Below, in pieces: positions 29,390 through 37,898 of a stretch of DNA of 45,071 bases. Positions within the stretch are counted from its first letter, which is position 1; the number at the start of each line of letters is the position of its first letter. This DNA comes from Apopatocola sp963618015. Lineage in GTDB: Bacteria; Bacillota; Clostridia; Oscillospirales; Oscillospiraceae. The position numbers were made by a program, and so were the translations under genes. The notes beneath the pieces were generated by a model. The model did not search any database, was not told where the DNA came from, and was given only the letters and a program-made list of their open reading frames with translations. The stretch covers positions 1 through 45,071 of the forward strand of contig CAVEQS010000020.1 in assembly GCA_963618015.1 (NCBI GenBank). The letters are read 5' to 3'.

Positions 29390-30784
29390 ATGAAGAAGAA
29401 AATAAAGATCCCCCACATATTCGTTATTTTGGTCTGCATAGCTATCCTCTTTGCCGTTCTGTCGTGGATCATCCCAGCCGGCGCTTACGACCGCGTGACG
29501 GATCCAAACTCCGGAAGAACGGTCATCGATCCGAACAGCTTCCATTATCTCGAAAAGACACCGATCACCTTTATCCAGTTCATCTCGTCATACTCCGCGG
29601 GCTTCATGAACGCTGCCAGCATGATCTTCATGACGCTGGTGGTGGGCGGCACGTTCGGCATCATCAACGAGCTGGGCATCATCCCGGCGGCGCTGGCGGC
29701 CGTTCTGAAAAAGTTCCACACCCGGCAGGAGCTGGCGGTGCCGTTTCTGATTCTCATTTTTGCCCTGTTCGATTCCTTCATGGGCGCGCCGGAGCTGTGT
29801 ATGATCTTCCTGCCCATGATCCTTCCGCTCATTCTGAGTCTCGGCTTTGACACGATGACGGCGGTGGCGATCGTGATCTGCGGCAACTGCATCGGCTACA
29901 CCACCGGCATGGGCAACCCGTTCACCACGATCATCGGCCAGAAGATCTGCCAGCTTCCGCTCTACTCCGGCATGTGGTACCGCGCCATCTGCTTTGTGGT
30001 GTTCTATATTGCCACGACGTGGTACATCCTGCGGTATGCGAAGAAGATCCGGAAGAACCCGGAGCTCAGCGCGACCTATGAGGACGACCAGCTCCGCCGG
30101 AACGCGAAGACCGATGTGGACAAAAACGCCAAGCTTTCCACAAAGAACAAGATCGCCTGCGCGTTCATCGTTGTCTGCTTCTTCTTCAATATTTACGGCG
30201 TGATCAAGCTCAGCTGGGATATCGCGGAGATGACCGGTCTCTTCCTTGTGATGAGCGTCGGCGCGGGTGTATTGTCCGGCCACACGCTCACGGAGACCTG
30301 CAAAATGTTCCTGAACGGCGCCAAGGATATCCTTCAGGGCGCGCTGGTCATGTGCTTTGCCCGCACGATCGCCGTGATCATGACGAACAGCAACAACCTG
30401 GACGTATTTGTCCACGCCATTTCCAAGCTGGCGGCGGCCTTCCCGCCGACGATCGCCATCGTGGGCCTGTTCCTCGCCGGTGTGCTCATCAACTTCCCGA
30501 TCAACAGCGGCTCCGGCCAGATGAGCGCCACGATGCCGATCATGTCCCCGCTCGCGGATATCCTGCATGTCACGAAGCAGGGCGCGGTGCTGGCCACGCA
30601 GTTCGGCGACGGGTGGTCGAACACCATGTACCCGACGAACGCGTCGTATATGGCCACGCTCGCCGTGGCCAAGGTCAACTGGACAGACTGGCTGAAATTC
30701 CAGTTCCCGCTCCAGCTCATGTGGACGGGATTGAGCATCGTAATGCTCATCATCGCCCAGGCCATCCAGCTCGGCCCCTTCTGA
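29390..30784 (+). CDS. YfcC-family (DcuC-like) anion carrier
   Basis: 464 residues with about twelve helices; GGGAGGGAG precedes ATG 29390. The opening KIPHIFVILVCIAILFAVLS, then IIPAGAYDRV, is the signature of the YfcC/C4-dicarboxylate anaerobic carrier group; the pore motifs FALFDSFMGAPELCMIFLPM, GNCIGYTTGMGNPFTTIIGQ and INFPINSGSGQMSATMPIMS are present. It moves carboxylates or small peptides, often by exchange. It is third in the catabolic operon and may exchange substrate or export a product. Confidence 0.85.
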   Translation: MKKKIKIPHIFVILVCIAILFAVLSWIIPAGAYDRVTDPNSGRTVIDPNSFHYLEKTPITFIQFISSYSAGFMNAASMIFMTLVVGGTFGIINELGIIPAALAAVLKKFHTRQELAVPFLILIFALFDSFMGAPELCMIFLPMILPLILSLGFDTMTAVAIVICGNCIGYTTGMGNPFTTIIGQKICQLPLYSGMWYRAICFVVFYIATTWYILRYAKKIRKNPELSATYEDDQLRRNAKTDVDKNAKLSTKNKIACAFIVVCFFFNIYGVIKLSWDIAEMTGLFLVMSVGAGVLSGHTLTETCKMFLNGAKDILQGALVMCFARTIAVIMTNSNNLDVFVHAISKLAAAFPPTIAIVGLFLAGVLINFPINSGSGQMSATMPIMSPLADILHVTKQGAVLATQFGDGWSNTMYPTNASYMATLAVAKVNWTDWLKFQFPLQLMWTGLSIVMLIIAQAIQLGPF

Positions 30785-30818
30785 TACGGGCGGCACGATC
30801 GCTTTTACCCTCTCTTTT

Positions 30819-30854
30819 CTCTCCTGCCGCCTTGCGCGGCAGGAGAGATTTTTT
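30819..30854 (+). terminator. Terminator after the YfcC gene
   Basis: TCTCCTGCCGC / GCGGCAGGAGA around CTTGC, followed by TTTTTT. It separates the carrier operon from the MalY/PatB gene at 30879, which lacks a clear promoter of its own, so partial read-through is possible. Confidence 0.85.
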
Positions 30855-30878
30855 ATTCAATGAAAAGGAGCTTGTTCC

Positions 30879-32051
30879 ATGAAGAAAGTGCACAATTTTG
30901 ATGAGCCGGTCAACCGGATCGGCACGGATTCCTATAAGTGGGACTGCGAGGGCGCGGGCGGGAAGTATATCCCGCTGGGCGTGGCCGACACAGACTTCCG
31001 CGCGCCGGAGGAAGTGATCGCCGCCGTCCGAAAAAGGGTGGATTTCGGTGTTTTCGCTTACGGTGATCTGCCGCAGAAGCGCTTTGCAGACGCCGTGTGC
31101 GCCTGGTATAAAAAGCGCTACGGCCTGACGGTGGATCCGAAGACGGTTCGCCATTCGCAGGGGCTCATGACGGGCGCGCTGTGGATGATCCTCAACGCCT
31201 ACACCCGCCCGGGCGACAAGATCCTTGTGCAGCCGCCGGTATATAATACGTTCGGCATCGTTATCCGCGGCGCGGGACGCTTTGTTGAGAACAACAACCT
31301 TATATTGAAGGACGGCCGCTACGAGATCGACTTTGACGATCTGGAGAAAAAGACCGCCGACCCGAGAGTCCGCATCCTTCTCGTCTGCAACCCTGCAAAC
31401 CCCGTCGGGCGCGTGTGGACGCGCGAAGAGCTCACGAGAATGTACGAGATCTGCAAGAAAAACCACACGCTGATCGTGAGCGACGAGATCCACGGAGACA
31501 TTGTCTATGCCCCGCACAGGCATATTCCGTACTTTTCTCTTTCGGAGGAGATCGCGGACAATGTGATCGTCATGGGCTCGCCGAGCAAGACATTCAATCT
31601 CGCGTGCTTTTATTCCGCCTATGTGATCATTCACAATGAGGCACTGCGCGAGCAGTACGGCGTCATCTACGAGGATTATCATTTTGATTATAACTATCTC
31701 GGCATCGAGGCGCTCATCACGGCCTATAACGACTGCGATTACTATGCCGACCAGCAAAACGAGTATCTGCACAAAAATATTAAGCTCGTAAAGCGCTTTC
31801 TTGCCGAAGCCATGCCGGAGGTGAAAGTGATCGAGCCGGAGGCAACGTATCTTCTCTGGATCGACTTCCGCGCGTGGGGGATGTCCTCGCCGGAACTCGT
31901 CCGGCTCTTTGAGAGCGCAGGCGTCAAGCTCAACAACGGCGCAAATTATGGCGCGCCCGGCGACGGCTTCCTCCGCCTTAACGTGGCGACGCAGTCCGCC
32001 ATGCTGGAAGAGGCCCTCCGCCGCATGAAGACCGCGGCGGAAAACCGATGA
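30879..32051 (+). CDS. MalY/PatB-family PLP-dependent C-S lyase or aminotransferase
   Basis: 390 residues of fold type I. PLP contacts visible: NPANPVGRVWT (Asn), SDEIHGDIVY (Asp202), and Lys237 in GSPSKTFNLA. The start PVNRIGTDSYKWD and the ADTDFRAPEEV segment are typical of MalY/PatB cystathionine beta-lyases, which split Cys-S bonds to pyruvate, ammonia and a thiol; some are also regulators. ATG 30879 has AAAGGAG. A broad terminator separates it from gluQ, which is convergent. Confidence 0.9.
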   Translation: MKKVHNFDEPVNRIGTDSYKWDCEGAGGKYIPLGVADTDFRAPEEVIAAVRKRVDFGVFAYGDLPQKRFADAVCAWYKKRYGLTVDPKTVRHSQGLMTGALWMILNAYTRPGDKILVQPPVYNTFGIVIRGAGRFVENNNLILKDGRYEIDFDDLEKKTADPRVRILLVCNPANPVGRVWTREELTRMYEICKKNHTLIVSDEIHGDIVYAPHRHIPYFSLSEEIADNVIVMGSPSKTFNLACFYSAYVIIHNEALREQYGVIYEDYHFDYNYLGIEALITAYNDCDYYADQQNEYLHKNIKLVKRFLAEAMPEVKVIEPEATYLLWIDFRAWGMSSPELVRLFESAGVKLNNGANYGAPGDGFLRLNVATQSAMLEEALRRMKTAAENR

Positions 32052-32057
32052 TATAAA

Positions 32058-32093
32058 AAGAACCTCGCGCCGGATTTCCGGCGCGAGGTTCTT
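32058..32093. terminator. Bidirectional terminator, overlaps the gluQ end
   Basis: A 16-bp stem AAGAACCTCGCGCCGG / CCGGCGCGAGGTTCTT with a 4-base loop. Confidence 0.85.
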
Positions 32094-33003
32094 AGAGTTC
32101 TATGGCAATATCGTCTTTCGGTATCTTTGCCCAATCGAAGAGCGGGAGGAGTTCCTTGGCAGAGATGGGCTCCCGCTTTTCCAGCAGCCCCGCGGCGTGG
32201 GCGAGCGCACCGAGAAGCTCGGGCGCGGTATATTTTTCGCGCAGAATACCGAGATCGAGATCGCGGTCGCGCTTGGAGAGCCGCCGCCCATCTGGCGCGG
32301 TGAGCAGAGGAACATGATAGTATTTCGGCGGCGCGGCGCCGAGCAGACGGTAGAGATAGAGCTGCCGCGGTGTGGAGGAGAGAAGATCGCGCCCGCGCAC
32401 GATCTGCGTTATACCGGCGTCAATATCGTCCGCCACAACGGAGAGCTGGTAGGCGAAAACGCCATCCGCGCGCCGGAGAATGAAATCCCCGCACTCGCGC
32501 GCGAGGTTTTCGGTGTAGGTACCGTAATGCCCGTCGGTGAAGGAAAAATCCTCGTCCGGCACGCGCAGCCGCCAGAGCGGGGCACGCTCCCGGGCCTTCG
32601 CCGCGCGCTCTTCTTCGGTGAGACCGCGGCAGGTGCCGGGGTAGATCGGGTGGCCGTCGCTCGCGTGCGGGGCGTTTGCGGCGTTTTTGAGATCGCCGCG
32701 CGTACACCAGCAGGGATAGACAAAGCCCTCGGTGCGAAGATGATGGAGAATGCTTTCGTAATATTCGCTGCGCGTGCTCTGATCCGGCTGCTCCGTATCC
32801 CACGTGAGACCGAGCCAGCGCAGATCGTCTTTGAGAATTTCGGCATTTTCTGTACTGCACCGGAGCGCGTCCAGATCCTCGATGCGCAGCACAAGATCGC
32901 CGCCCGCAGCGCGCACCGAAAGCCACGCGAGCAGCGCGGAGAACACGTTGCCGAGATGCATCCGCCCGCTCGGCGTCGGGGCGAAGCGGCCGCGCTCGGC
33001 CAT
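32092..33003 (-). CDS. gluQ: Glutamyl-Q tRNA(Asp) synthetase
   Basis: 303 residues, the typical length: a GluRS catalytic core without the anticodon-binding part. FAPTPSGRMHLGN is the HIGH-type motif, LSKRDRD the KMSKS-type loop. Zinc ligands appear as C98, C100, Tyr121 and C125 (YPCWCTRG and YPGTC), as in E. coli YadB. It attaches glutamate to the queuosine at position 34 of tRNA-Asp. This implies the organism has or salvages queuosine; a QueG-like protein is encoded 1.7 kb away. Confidence 0.95.
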   Translation of the reverse strand: MAERGRFAPTPSGRMHLGNVFSALLAWLSVRAAGGDLVLRIEDLDALRCSTENAEILKDDLRWLGLTWDTEQPDQSTRSEYYESILHHLRTEGFVYPCWCTRGDLKNAANAPHASDGHPIYPGTCRGLTEEERAAKARERAPLWRLRVPDEDFSFTDGHYGTYTENLARECGDFILRRADGVFAYQLSVVADDIDAGITQIVRGRDLLSSTPRQLYLYRLLGAAPPKYYHVPLLTAPDGRRLSKRDRDLDLGILREKYTAPELLGALAHAAGLLEKREPISAKELLPLFDWAKIPKDDIAIEL

Positions 33004-33015
33004 GAAAACGCCTCC

Positions 33016-33684
33016 TCAGATCGGCAGCGACAGACTCAGCGCCGCGAGCAGCGTGCCGACAAAGTAGCTCGCGCTGTTGCAGCGCAGTATCCAGTTCGCG
33101 CCGTGCTTGAATTTGTGTACGGAGAGAATGTAGTCGGAGATCATCATCAGAAATACGCCCGCGCCGAAAAGCTTGATGCCGGGGCTCGGGCACACGGCAG
33201 CGAGCACCGCGCCGAGCGAGCCGTGCATCGAAACGCTGAAAAGATACGCCGGGAAAATGCGCACGCTGTTGAAATCGATGAACTCCTTTTGATACAAAAG
33301 CATCGTCGTTCCCCAGAAGAGGAGAAAGACCGCGGCCGCCGGAAAGAGGATGCGCGGCGTAACGTTCGTATACCGCATGAGCAGGATCTCATAGAGCAGC
33401 AGACAGAAATTGCCGATGCTGAAGCAGATGCCGCCGCGGACAAAGTTCCAAAGGAGGAAAATGTCGCCGAGGAACGCAAAAAAGAGGCCGATCGGCAAAA
33501 TCATCCGCATGCTGAACAGCGGCGAGTGCAGCAGATATGCGCTCACGGCGTAAGCCTCAAAGAGCACGGCGAGCGCGATCTTGTTTATGGCGCGGCGCTT
33601 GAAATTGCCGCTCGTCTCCGAAAAGAAGTAGAGACAAAGCACCGTCAGATATGCTATGATGAATACACATCGAAGATAGATCAT
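33016..33684 (-). CDS. YhhN/TMEM86-family membrane protein (lysoplasmalogenase-like)
   Basis: 222 residues from ATG 33684, nine bases after GGAAGG; ATG 33693 is too close to that site. About seven to eight membrane helices. Family motifs: FAFLGDIFLL with an Asp in the membrane and FLMMISDYILSVHKF with a second Asp. The family includes lysoplasmalogenase, which splits the vinyl ether of lysoplasmalogens; many gut Clostridia do contain plasmalogens. The bacterial function remains inferred. Confidence 0.8.
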   Translation of the reverse strand: MIYLRCVFIIAYLTVLCLYFFSETSGNFKRRAINKIALAVLFEAYAVSAYLLHSPLFSMRMILPIGLFFAFLGDIFLLWNFVRGGICFSIGNFCLLLYEILLMRYTNVTPRILFPAAAVFLLFWGTTMLLYQKEFIDFNSVRIFPAYLFSVSMHGSLGAVLAAVCPSPGIKLFGAGVFLMMISDYILSVHKFKHGANWILRCNSASYFVGTLLAALSLSLPI

Positions 33685-33802
33685 AAAAAACATCCTTCCC
33701 GTCAGAGCATTCGGCGGAGAAGCGGTGACTCAAATTTATCATACCATATCCCGAACAAAAAGGGAACGGAAACCTGACGGCGGAACGGAGGAAAATCGGC
33801 GT

Positions 33803-34696
33803 ATGCGCGCATTGACGCTCACGGTGGACGAGACGTGGGACGGCAGCACGGTAAAGCACCTGCTGCGGGCAAAACTGCATATGGCCGAAGGGCTCATCGC
33901 CCGCGTCAAGCTGCGCGAAACGGGGCTTATGCGAAATGGCGAGCGCGTATTCACCAATGCGAGACTCCATACCGGCGACGTGCTGCGCGTGGAGATCGGC
34001 GACGAGGGCGCGGAAAACACGGCGGAACCCATCGCCGTGCCGCTTGCCTTCGTTTACGAGGACGAGGACATCGCCGTGCTCAATAAGAGATCGGACATGG
34101 CGGTGCATGGCTCGACCGGCGGACAGGGCTGCACCGTGGCAAACGCGCTCGCCGCTCTCTGGGGGAGAGACACGGCATTCCACCCCGTGAGCCGGCTTGA
34201 CCGCGGCACCTCGGGGCTGATGGTCATTGCGAAAAGCGCGTATGTCCACGACCTCCTGCGCCGGATACTCCATACGGACGTCTTCCGGCGGGAATATCTC
34301 GCGCTTGTGCGCGGCGAATTTCCGGACGATTCCGGTACGATCGATCTCCCTATCGGACGGGACACGAGCGCGCCGACAAAGCGCGCCATCACGCCGGACG
34401 GGCAGCCGTCCCGCACGGAGTACGAGGTTTTGGAGCGCTTCTCTACGGGGGCGCTGCTGCGTGTCCGTCCGCTCACGGGGCGCACGCACCAGATCCGCGT
34501 GCACATGGCGGCCATCGGCCACCCGCTCTTCGGCGACGCGCTCTACGGCGTGCCGGACGACGCCCTCTCCCGTCCGGCGCTCCACTCGGCGTATCTCTCG
34601 CTGCGCCACCCGGTCACCGGGGAACGGCTGGAGCTCACCGCTCCGCTGCCGGACGATCTGGAATGCTTCCTTGCCAATCAACGGATCGGAGGATAG
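33803..34696 (+). CDS. RluA-family pseudouridine synthase (RluD/YlyB-like)
   Basis: 297 residues from ATG 33803 (GGAGG 11 bases before). An S4-like part (13-60) precedes the catalytic domain: the active Asp133 is in SRLDRGTSGLM, with the RNA-binding motif RTHQIRVHMAAIGHPLFGD further on. The usual NKPxGMxVH loop reads NKRSDMAVH. It isomerises uridine in RNA; the target is unknown. It lies three bases before the QueG-like gene. Confidence 0.92.
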   Translation: MRALTLTVDETWDGSTVKHLLRAKLHMAEGLIARVKLRETGLMRNGERVFTNARLHTGDVLRVEIGDEGAENTAEPIAVPLAFVYEDEDIAVLNKRSDMAVHGSTGGQGCTVANALAALWGRDTAFHPVSRLDRGTSGLMVIAKSAYVHDLLRRILHTDVFRREYLALVRGEFPDDSGTIDLPIGRDTSAPTKRAITPDGQPSRTEYEVLERFSTGALLRVRPLTGRTHQIRVHMAAIGHPLFGDALYGVPDDALSRPALHSAYLSLRHPVTGERLELTAPLPDDLECFLANQRIGG

Positions 34697-34699
34697 AAA

Positions 34700-35380
34700 A
34701 TGGAACTCACCGAAGAGCTTCTGGCGCTGCTGCGCGAAAACGGCGCGGTGCTTGCCGCCGCGGGCGATATGCGCGGCGTGGAGGATTGCGCGTACCCGGC
34801 CGGCGTCGCTGTGGCAATACCGATGCCGAGGGACATCGTCCGCTCACTGCCGGACGCGCCGTCCAGAGAATATCTTGCCGCCTACCCGGAGATAAACGCC
34901 GTTTTGGATGCTGCCGTCAGCGCCGGGGAGACATTTCTTCAAAGCCGCGGCTATACGGCGTTCGCGCAGACGCTATCTCATACTAAAGTGGGCGCCGGAC
35001 GGCGCACCGCCGTGCCGCACAAGACCGTGGCGGCGCGCGCCGGGCTGGGCTGGATCGGGAAAAACTGTCTGCTCGTAAATCCGGAGTACGGCTCGGCGCT
35101 CATGCTCTCCTCGCTGCTGACGGATGCGCCGCTCCGCTGCGCGAAGCCGGTTGAGACATCGCGCTGCGGCGGCTGCTCGCGCTGCGTGGATGCCTGCCCG
35201 GCGCACGCGCTGCGCGGCACGCTGTGGAGCGCCGGTATGCCGCGCGGAGAGATCGCCGACGTGGAAGCCTGCGCAAAAAAACGCGGCGAGATCATGCTCG
35301 CTCAGAATTTGACCCGCCCCATGTGCGGGCGCTGCATCGGCGTATGTACGTATACGCAGAAATACCTGGGGGCGGAATAA
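34700..35380 (+). CDS. Short epoxyqueuosine-reductase-like iron-sulfur protein
   Basis: 226 residues. Two 4Fe-4S sites are clear: C156-x2-C159-x2-C162-x3-C166 and C209-x2-C212-x3-C216, with an extra C191. The part KTVAARAGLGWIGKNCLLVN, then YGSALMLSSLLTDAPL, is the QueG hallmark. True QueG is about 380 residues with a C-terminal HEAT-like domain; this one has only the centre, a form common in Clostridia and of unproven activity. It is co-transcribed with the RluA enzyme and near gluQ, so a tRNA-modification role is plausible. Confidence 0.75.
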   Translation: MELTEELLALLRENGAVLAAAGDMRGVEDCAYPAGVAVAIPMPRDIVRSLPDAPSREYLAAYPEINAVLDAAVSAGETFLQSRGYTAFAQTLSHTKVGAGRRTAVPHKTVAARAGLGWIGKNCLLVNPEYGSALMLSSLLTDAPLRCAKPVETSRCGGCSRCVDACPAHALRGTLWSAGMPRGEIADVEACAKKRGEIMLAQNLTRPMCGRCIGVCTYTQKYLGAE

Positions 35381-35392
35381 AAGGTTATAACA

Positions 35393-35430
35393 AAACGCCG
35401 CCGGTCGGATCCTTCCGACCGGCGGCGTTT
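35393..35430. terminator. Bidirectional terminator
   Basis: A 17-bp stem, AAACGCCGCCGGTCGGA with its complement, around TCCT. It lies between convergent genes. Confidence 0.9.
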
Positions 35431-35442
35431 GGCAAATTCAAA

Positions 35443-36765
35443 TCATAAAAAGCTCATGTCCTGGATATACCATGTGTCGTTTTGCCGGATCCAGAGCATT
35501 TCGTAATCGACAATGTTCTCGCGGGTCTCGTGACGGGTCGCGGTGGTGAAGTTCGCCTCTCCCCGGCAGAGGAAGGCGTTCTCGCCGAGCGGGACATAGC
35601 CCCAGGTTTTTACCTCGTTGAACGTGACCGTCCAGCCGCGCGTCCAATGGAGCGTATCGAGCGCGTACTGGAAATAGAGCTGCAGCGGCGCGCCCGGCAC
35701 AACATACCCGGCAGGGTAGTTTGAAACGGTGTTTCCCGCGCCGTACCCGGCGATCTCGCGCATATAATTTTCCACGCGCTCGTGACACTCGTTCCAGAGT
35801 GCCTCGTTTCCGGGCAGCTCAAAGGTCGGGAAACCGGCGGCGTCGGTCGTGGGTGTGAGCGCCGTGCCGTCCGGCAGCGAGGCCGTGAACGCCGGATCGC
35901 TGTAAAGCCCTCCGGCGGCATACACCGCATAGACCGGCAGCGCCCCGGCAAGCTCCTCCGGGACATCCACGTGCGTGGAGAGCGGGGCAAAGGAGACGAC
36001 CTGCGCATCGGTGAGCAGCGCGCCGCCTGCCGTGACGGTCGCCTCCTGCGGCGCGGTCACGCGGAAGGAATGCGTCCCGGCGTCCGGAATGGTATAGTCA
36101 AAGCGCGTGCCGTCCGAGTAGAGGAGCAGTACGCCAGCCTCGCGTGAGACGTCCACCTGCACCGCCTCGTAAATGCCCGGAACGGTGTACGTCACGCGGT
36201 AGGGACAGGTATCGAACTGCGTTTCCAGCTCGGAAATGCCGGTGTAGGGAACATGGTTGTCCGTGACATATTCCTCACCGAGAGCGGTACCGTTCACGGA
36301 AACAGCCGTGCCCTCCGGCACCGTGATGGTAAGATCACGCGCCTCGGCGCGCAGCGCCTTGAGCGGCGCTTCGTCCACCTTCCAGCTGCGGGAAGCCTTG
36401 TTGTAGCTCGCCGTGAGCGTCAGAAGATCGTTCTCCCCGGCGGAGAGAATGTAGACCGGGGCATTGCGCGAGGTATTTTCGCTGTCCGGCCGGAAGGAAA
36501 AGGCTTTTCCCTGCACGGCGGCGTCGAAGAGGTCTCCGGCGACCGTTTCAGCATCTTCAAAAACGGTTGTTTCCGGCGCGCAGAGCGAAACGTATTTCGC
36601 GCGCCATTCGGCAGGATCGGTGGTGTCCAGAACCTCCTGCACGGCGTCCTCCGCCGAGACGGGCGCGAGAGCGCCGGTAGGGGAGAAGTACATCCACGCG
36701 GCGGCTCCGCCGACGAGCAGCACAAATACGAGCAGGCAGATAAGGAGAAGCGTAGAGCGTTTCAT
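35443..36765 (-). CDS. Unknown exported, membrane-anchored protein
   Basis: 440 residues. One N-terminal membrane helix (about 5-25, LLLICLLVFVLLVGGAAAWM) anchors a large outside part. Two beta-rich segments look like TcaA/PEGA-type modules (TVPEGTAVSVNGTALGEEYV and APQEATVTAGGALLTDAQVV). The C-terminal 130 residues (HERVENYMREIAGYG to the end IVDYEMLWIRQNDTWYIQDM) look like a NTF2-like fold. I do not recognise a named family. It follows the phosphodiester glycosidase gene at 16 bp on the same strand, so both probably act at the cell surface. Confidence 0.65.
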   Translation of the reverse strand: MKRSTLLLICLLVFVLLVGGAAAWMYFSPTGALAPVSAEDAVQEVLDTTDPAEWRAKYVSLCAPETTVFEDAETVAGDLFDAAVQGKAFSFRPDSENTSRNAPVYILSAGENDLLTLTASYNKASRSWKVDEAPLKALRAEARDLTITVPEGTAVSVNGTALGEEYVTDNHVPYTGISELETQFDTCPYRVTYTVPGIYEAVQVDVSREAGVLLLYSDGTRFDYTIPDAGTHSFRVTAPQEATVTAGGALLTDAQVVSFAPLSTHVDVPEELAGALPVYAVYAAGGLYSDPAFTASLPDGTALTPTTDAAGFPTFELPGNEALWNECHERVENYMREIAGYGAGNTVSNYPAGYVVPGAPLQLYFQYALDTLHWTRGWTVTFNEVKTWGYVPLGENAFLCRGEANFTTATRHETRENIVDYEMLWIRQNDTWYIQDMSFL

Positions 36766-36781
36766 ATTCCGTTTCTCCTCC

Positions 36782-37747
36782 TTACTGCGCCGGCATCACG
36801 ACGACCGCCGTGGGGAGACCCCGCGGCCCGCCGGATGTGTTGCACACGTTTACATACTCACCCTGAAAATACATATCGCTGGAAGCGCCGCCGTCCAGAT
36901 TCCCGGCGTTCACCGCACCGTATTGAACCATGATCTCGGCGAGCTCCTGCCGCGAAACGCCGAGCGCCGCGGGCTGGCGGCCCTGCAATACAACGAAGAT
37001 GACCGAGCCGTCCGCACGCTGCCCAACGGCGGTGCGCGGCTCGAGATACAGCGGGTCGAGCCCTTCGCGGATCACGCCGTTTTCCACGAGCGTCGGACCG
37101 TAGCCCACCGCCCACTGCAGTCCCATTTCCACGCACTGATTGCCGGAAAACTCGCCGACATAGAGCTGGCCGGAGCCGTCCATGCCGACGGTCGAGCCGT
37201 AGCTGTTCCAGCGCAGCTCGCCGTTTGCCATCACGTTGCCGGTGGGCATCGCGCCATTTCCGGCGCCGCCGGGGTCTTCAAAGCCGCCGCCGTTGATGGC
37301 GAGCACGGCACCGGTGTTTTCCGCGTGCTCCGCCACGGAGTACCCGCGGATCTCCGTGCTGAATACAGGACAAACAGAGACTTTCACGCGCATCGGATCA
37401 TTGATCACGGCGATAAAGCCGCTCCAGCGCTTGCCGACGATGCGCGCAACGAGCAGCCCGTCTTCGTCGGAGAGGATCTCCTTATAATCATACTCGTTCT
37501 CTGCGGCATCCTCCGCCGGGACGGGAGCGGGCGAGGGGGTCTCGCCGGTCAGTACCGCGCTCTCGGCGAAAACAGAGAGTGTCGTATCCCGCGCCGCGGC
37601 AGCGGCGGTCTCCCCGGCGGGGCCGGGCTGCGAGGATACGACGGCATAGGCGCCGTAAATGATGCCTCCCGCGACAACGATCGTCAGCACCAGCGCAAGA
37701 ACGATGCCGAGTGCGCCGGTCGTTTTTCTTTTTCCGTCTGCGGCCAT
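36782..37747 (-). CDS. Exported phosphodiester glycosidase (NAGPA domain)
   Basis: 321 residues. A membrane helix at about 11-35 is followed by a low-complexity linker, then the NAGPA-type domain from about residue 130: AVLAINGGGFEDPGG, the strand pair YGSTVGMDGSGQLYVG, LEPRTAVGQRADGSVIFVVL and NLDGGASSDMYFQG are its conserved blocks. The domain removes sugar from phosphodiester-linked glycans; in bacteria likely on wall or teichoic polymers or host glycans. The substrate is not known. It forms an operon with the next exported protein. Confidence 0.88.
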   Translation of the reverse strand: MAADGKRKTTGALGIVLALVLTIVVAGGIIYGAYAVVSSQPGPAGETAAAAARDTTLSVFAESAVLTGETPSPAPVPAEDAAENEYDYKEILSDEDGLLVARIVGKRWSGFIAVINDPMRVKVSVCPVFSTEIRGYSVAEHAENTGAVLAINGGGFEDPGGAGNGAMPTGNVMANGELRWNSYGSTVGMDGSGQLYVGEFSGNQCVEMGLQWAVGYGPTLVENGVIREGLDPLYLEPRTAVGQRADGSVIFVVLQGRQPAALGVSRQELAEIMVQYGAVNAGNLDGGASSDMYFQGEYVNVCNTSGGPRGLPTAVVVMPAQ

Positions 37748-37853
37748 AGATTTCTCCTTTTTGCATACGATTCTAAGATTCTATTATACCCAAGAAGGCA
37801 TGGCCGTGCAAGCATCATTTAAGTTAACGATAAAATATTATGGTAAACTAAAA

Positions 37854-37892
37854 CAAAGAAAAACCGCGGACGGAAATGGCTTCCGTCCGCGG
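37854..37892 (-). terminator. Terminator of trmO
   Basis: A 12-bp stem CCGCGGACGGAA / TTCCGTCCGCGG, followed on the minus strand by a T-rich run. Confidence 0.85.
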
Positions 37893-37898
37893 CAAAGC

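Noticed and set aside
36464..37822. 452-codon plus-strand ORF opposite the NAGPA gene
   Set aside because: Shadow frame; the minus strand has a signal anchor and all family blocks.
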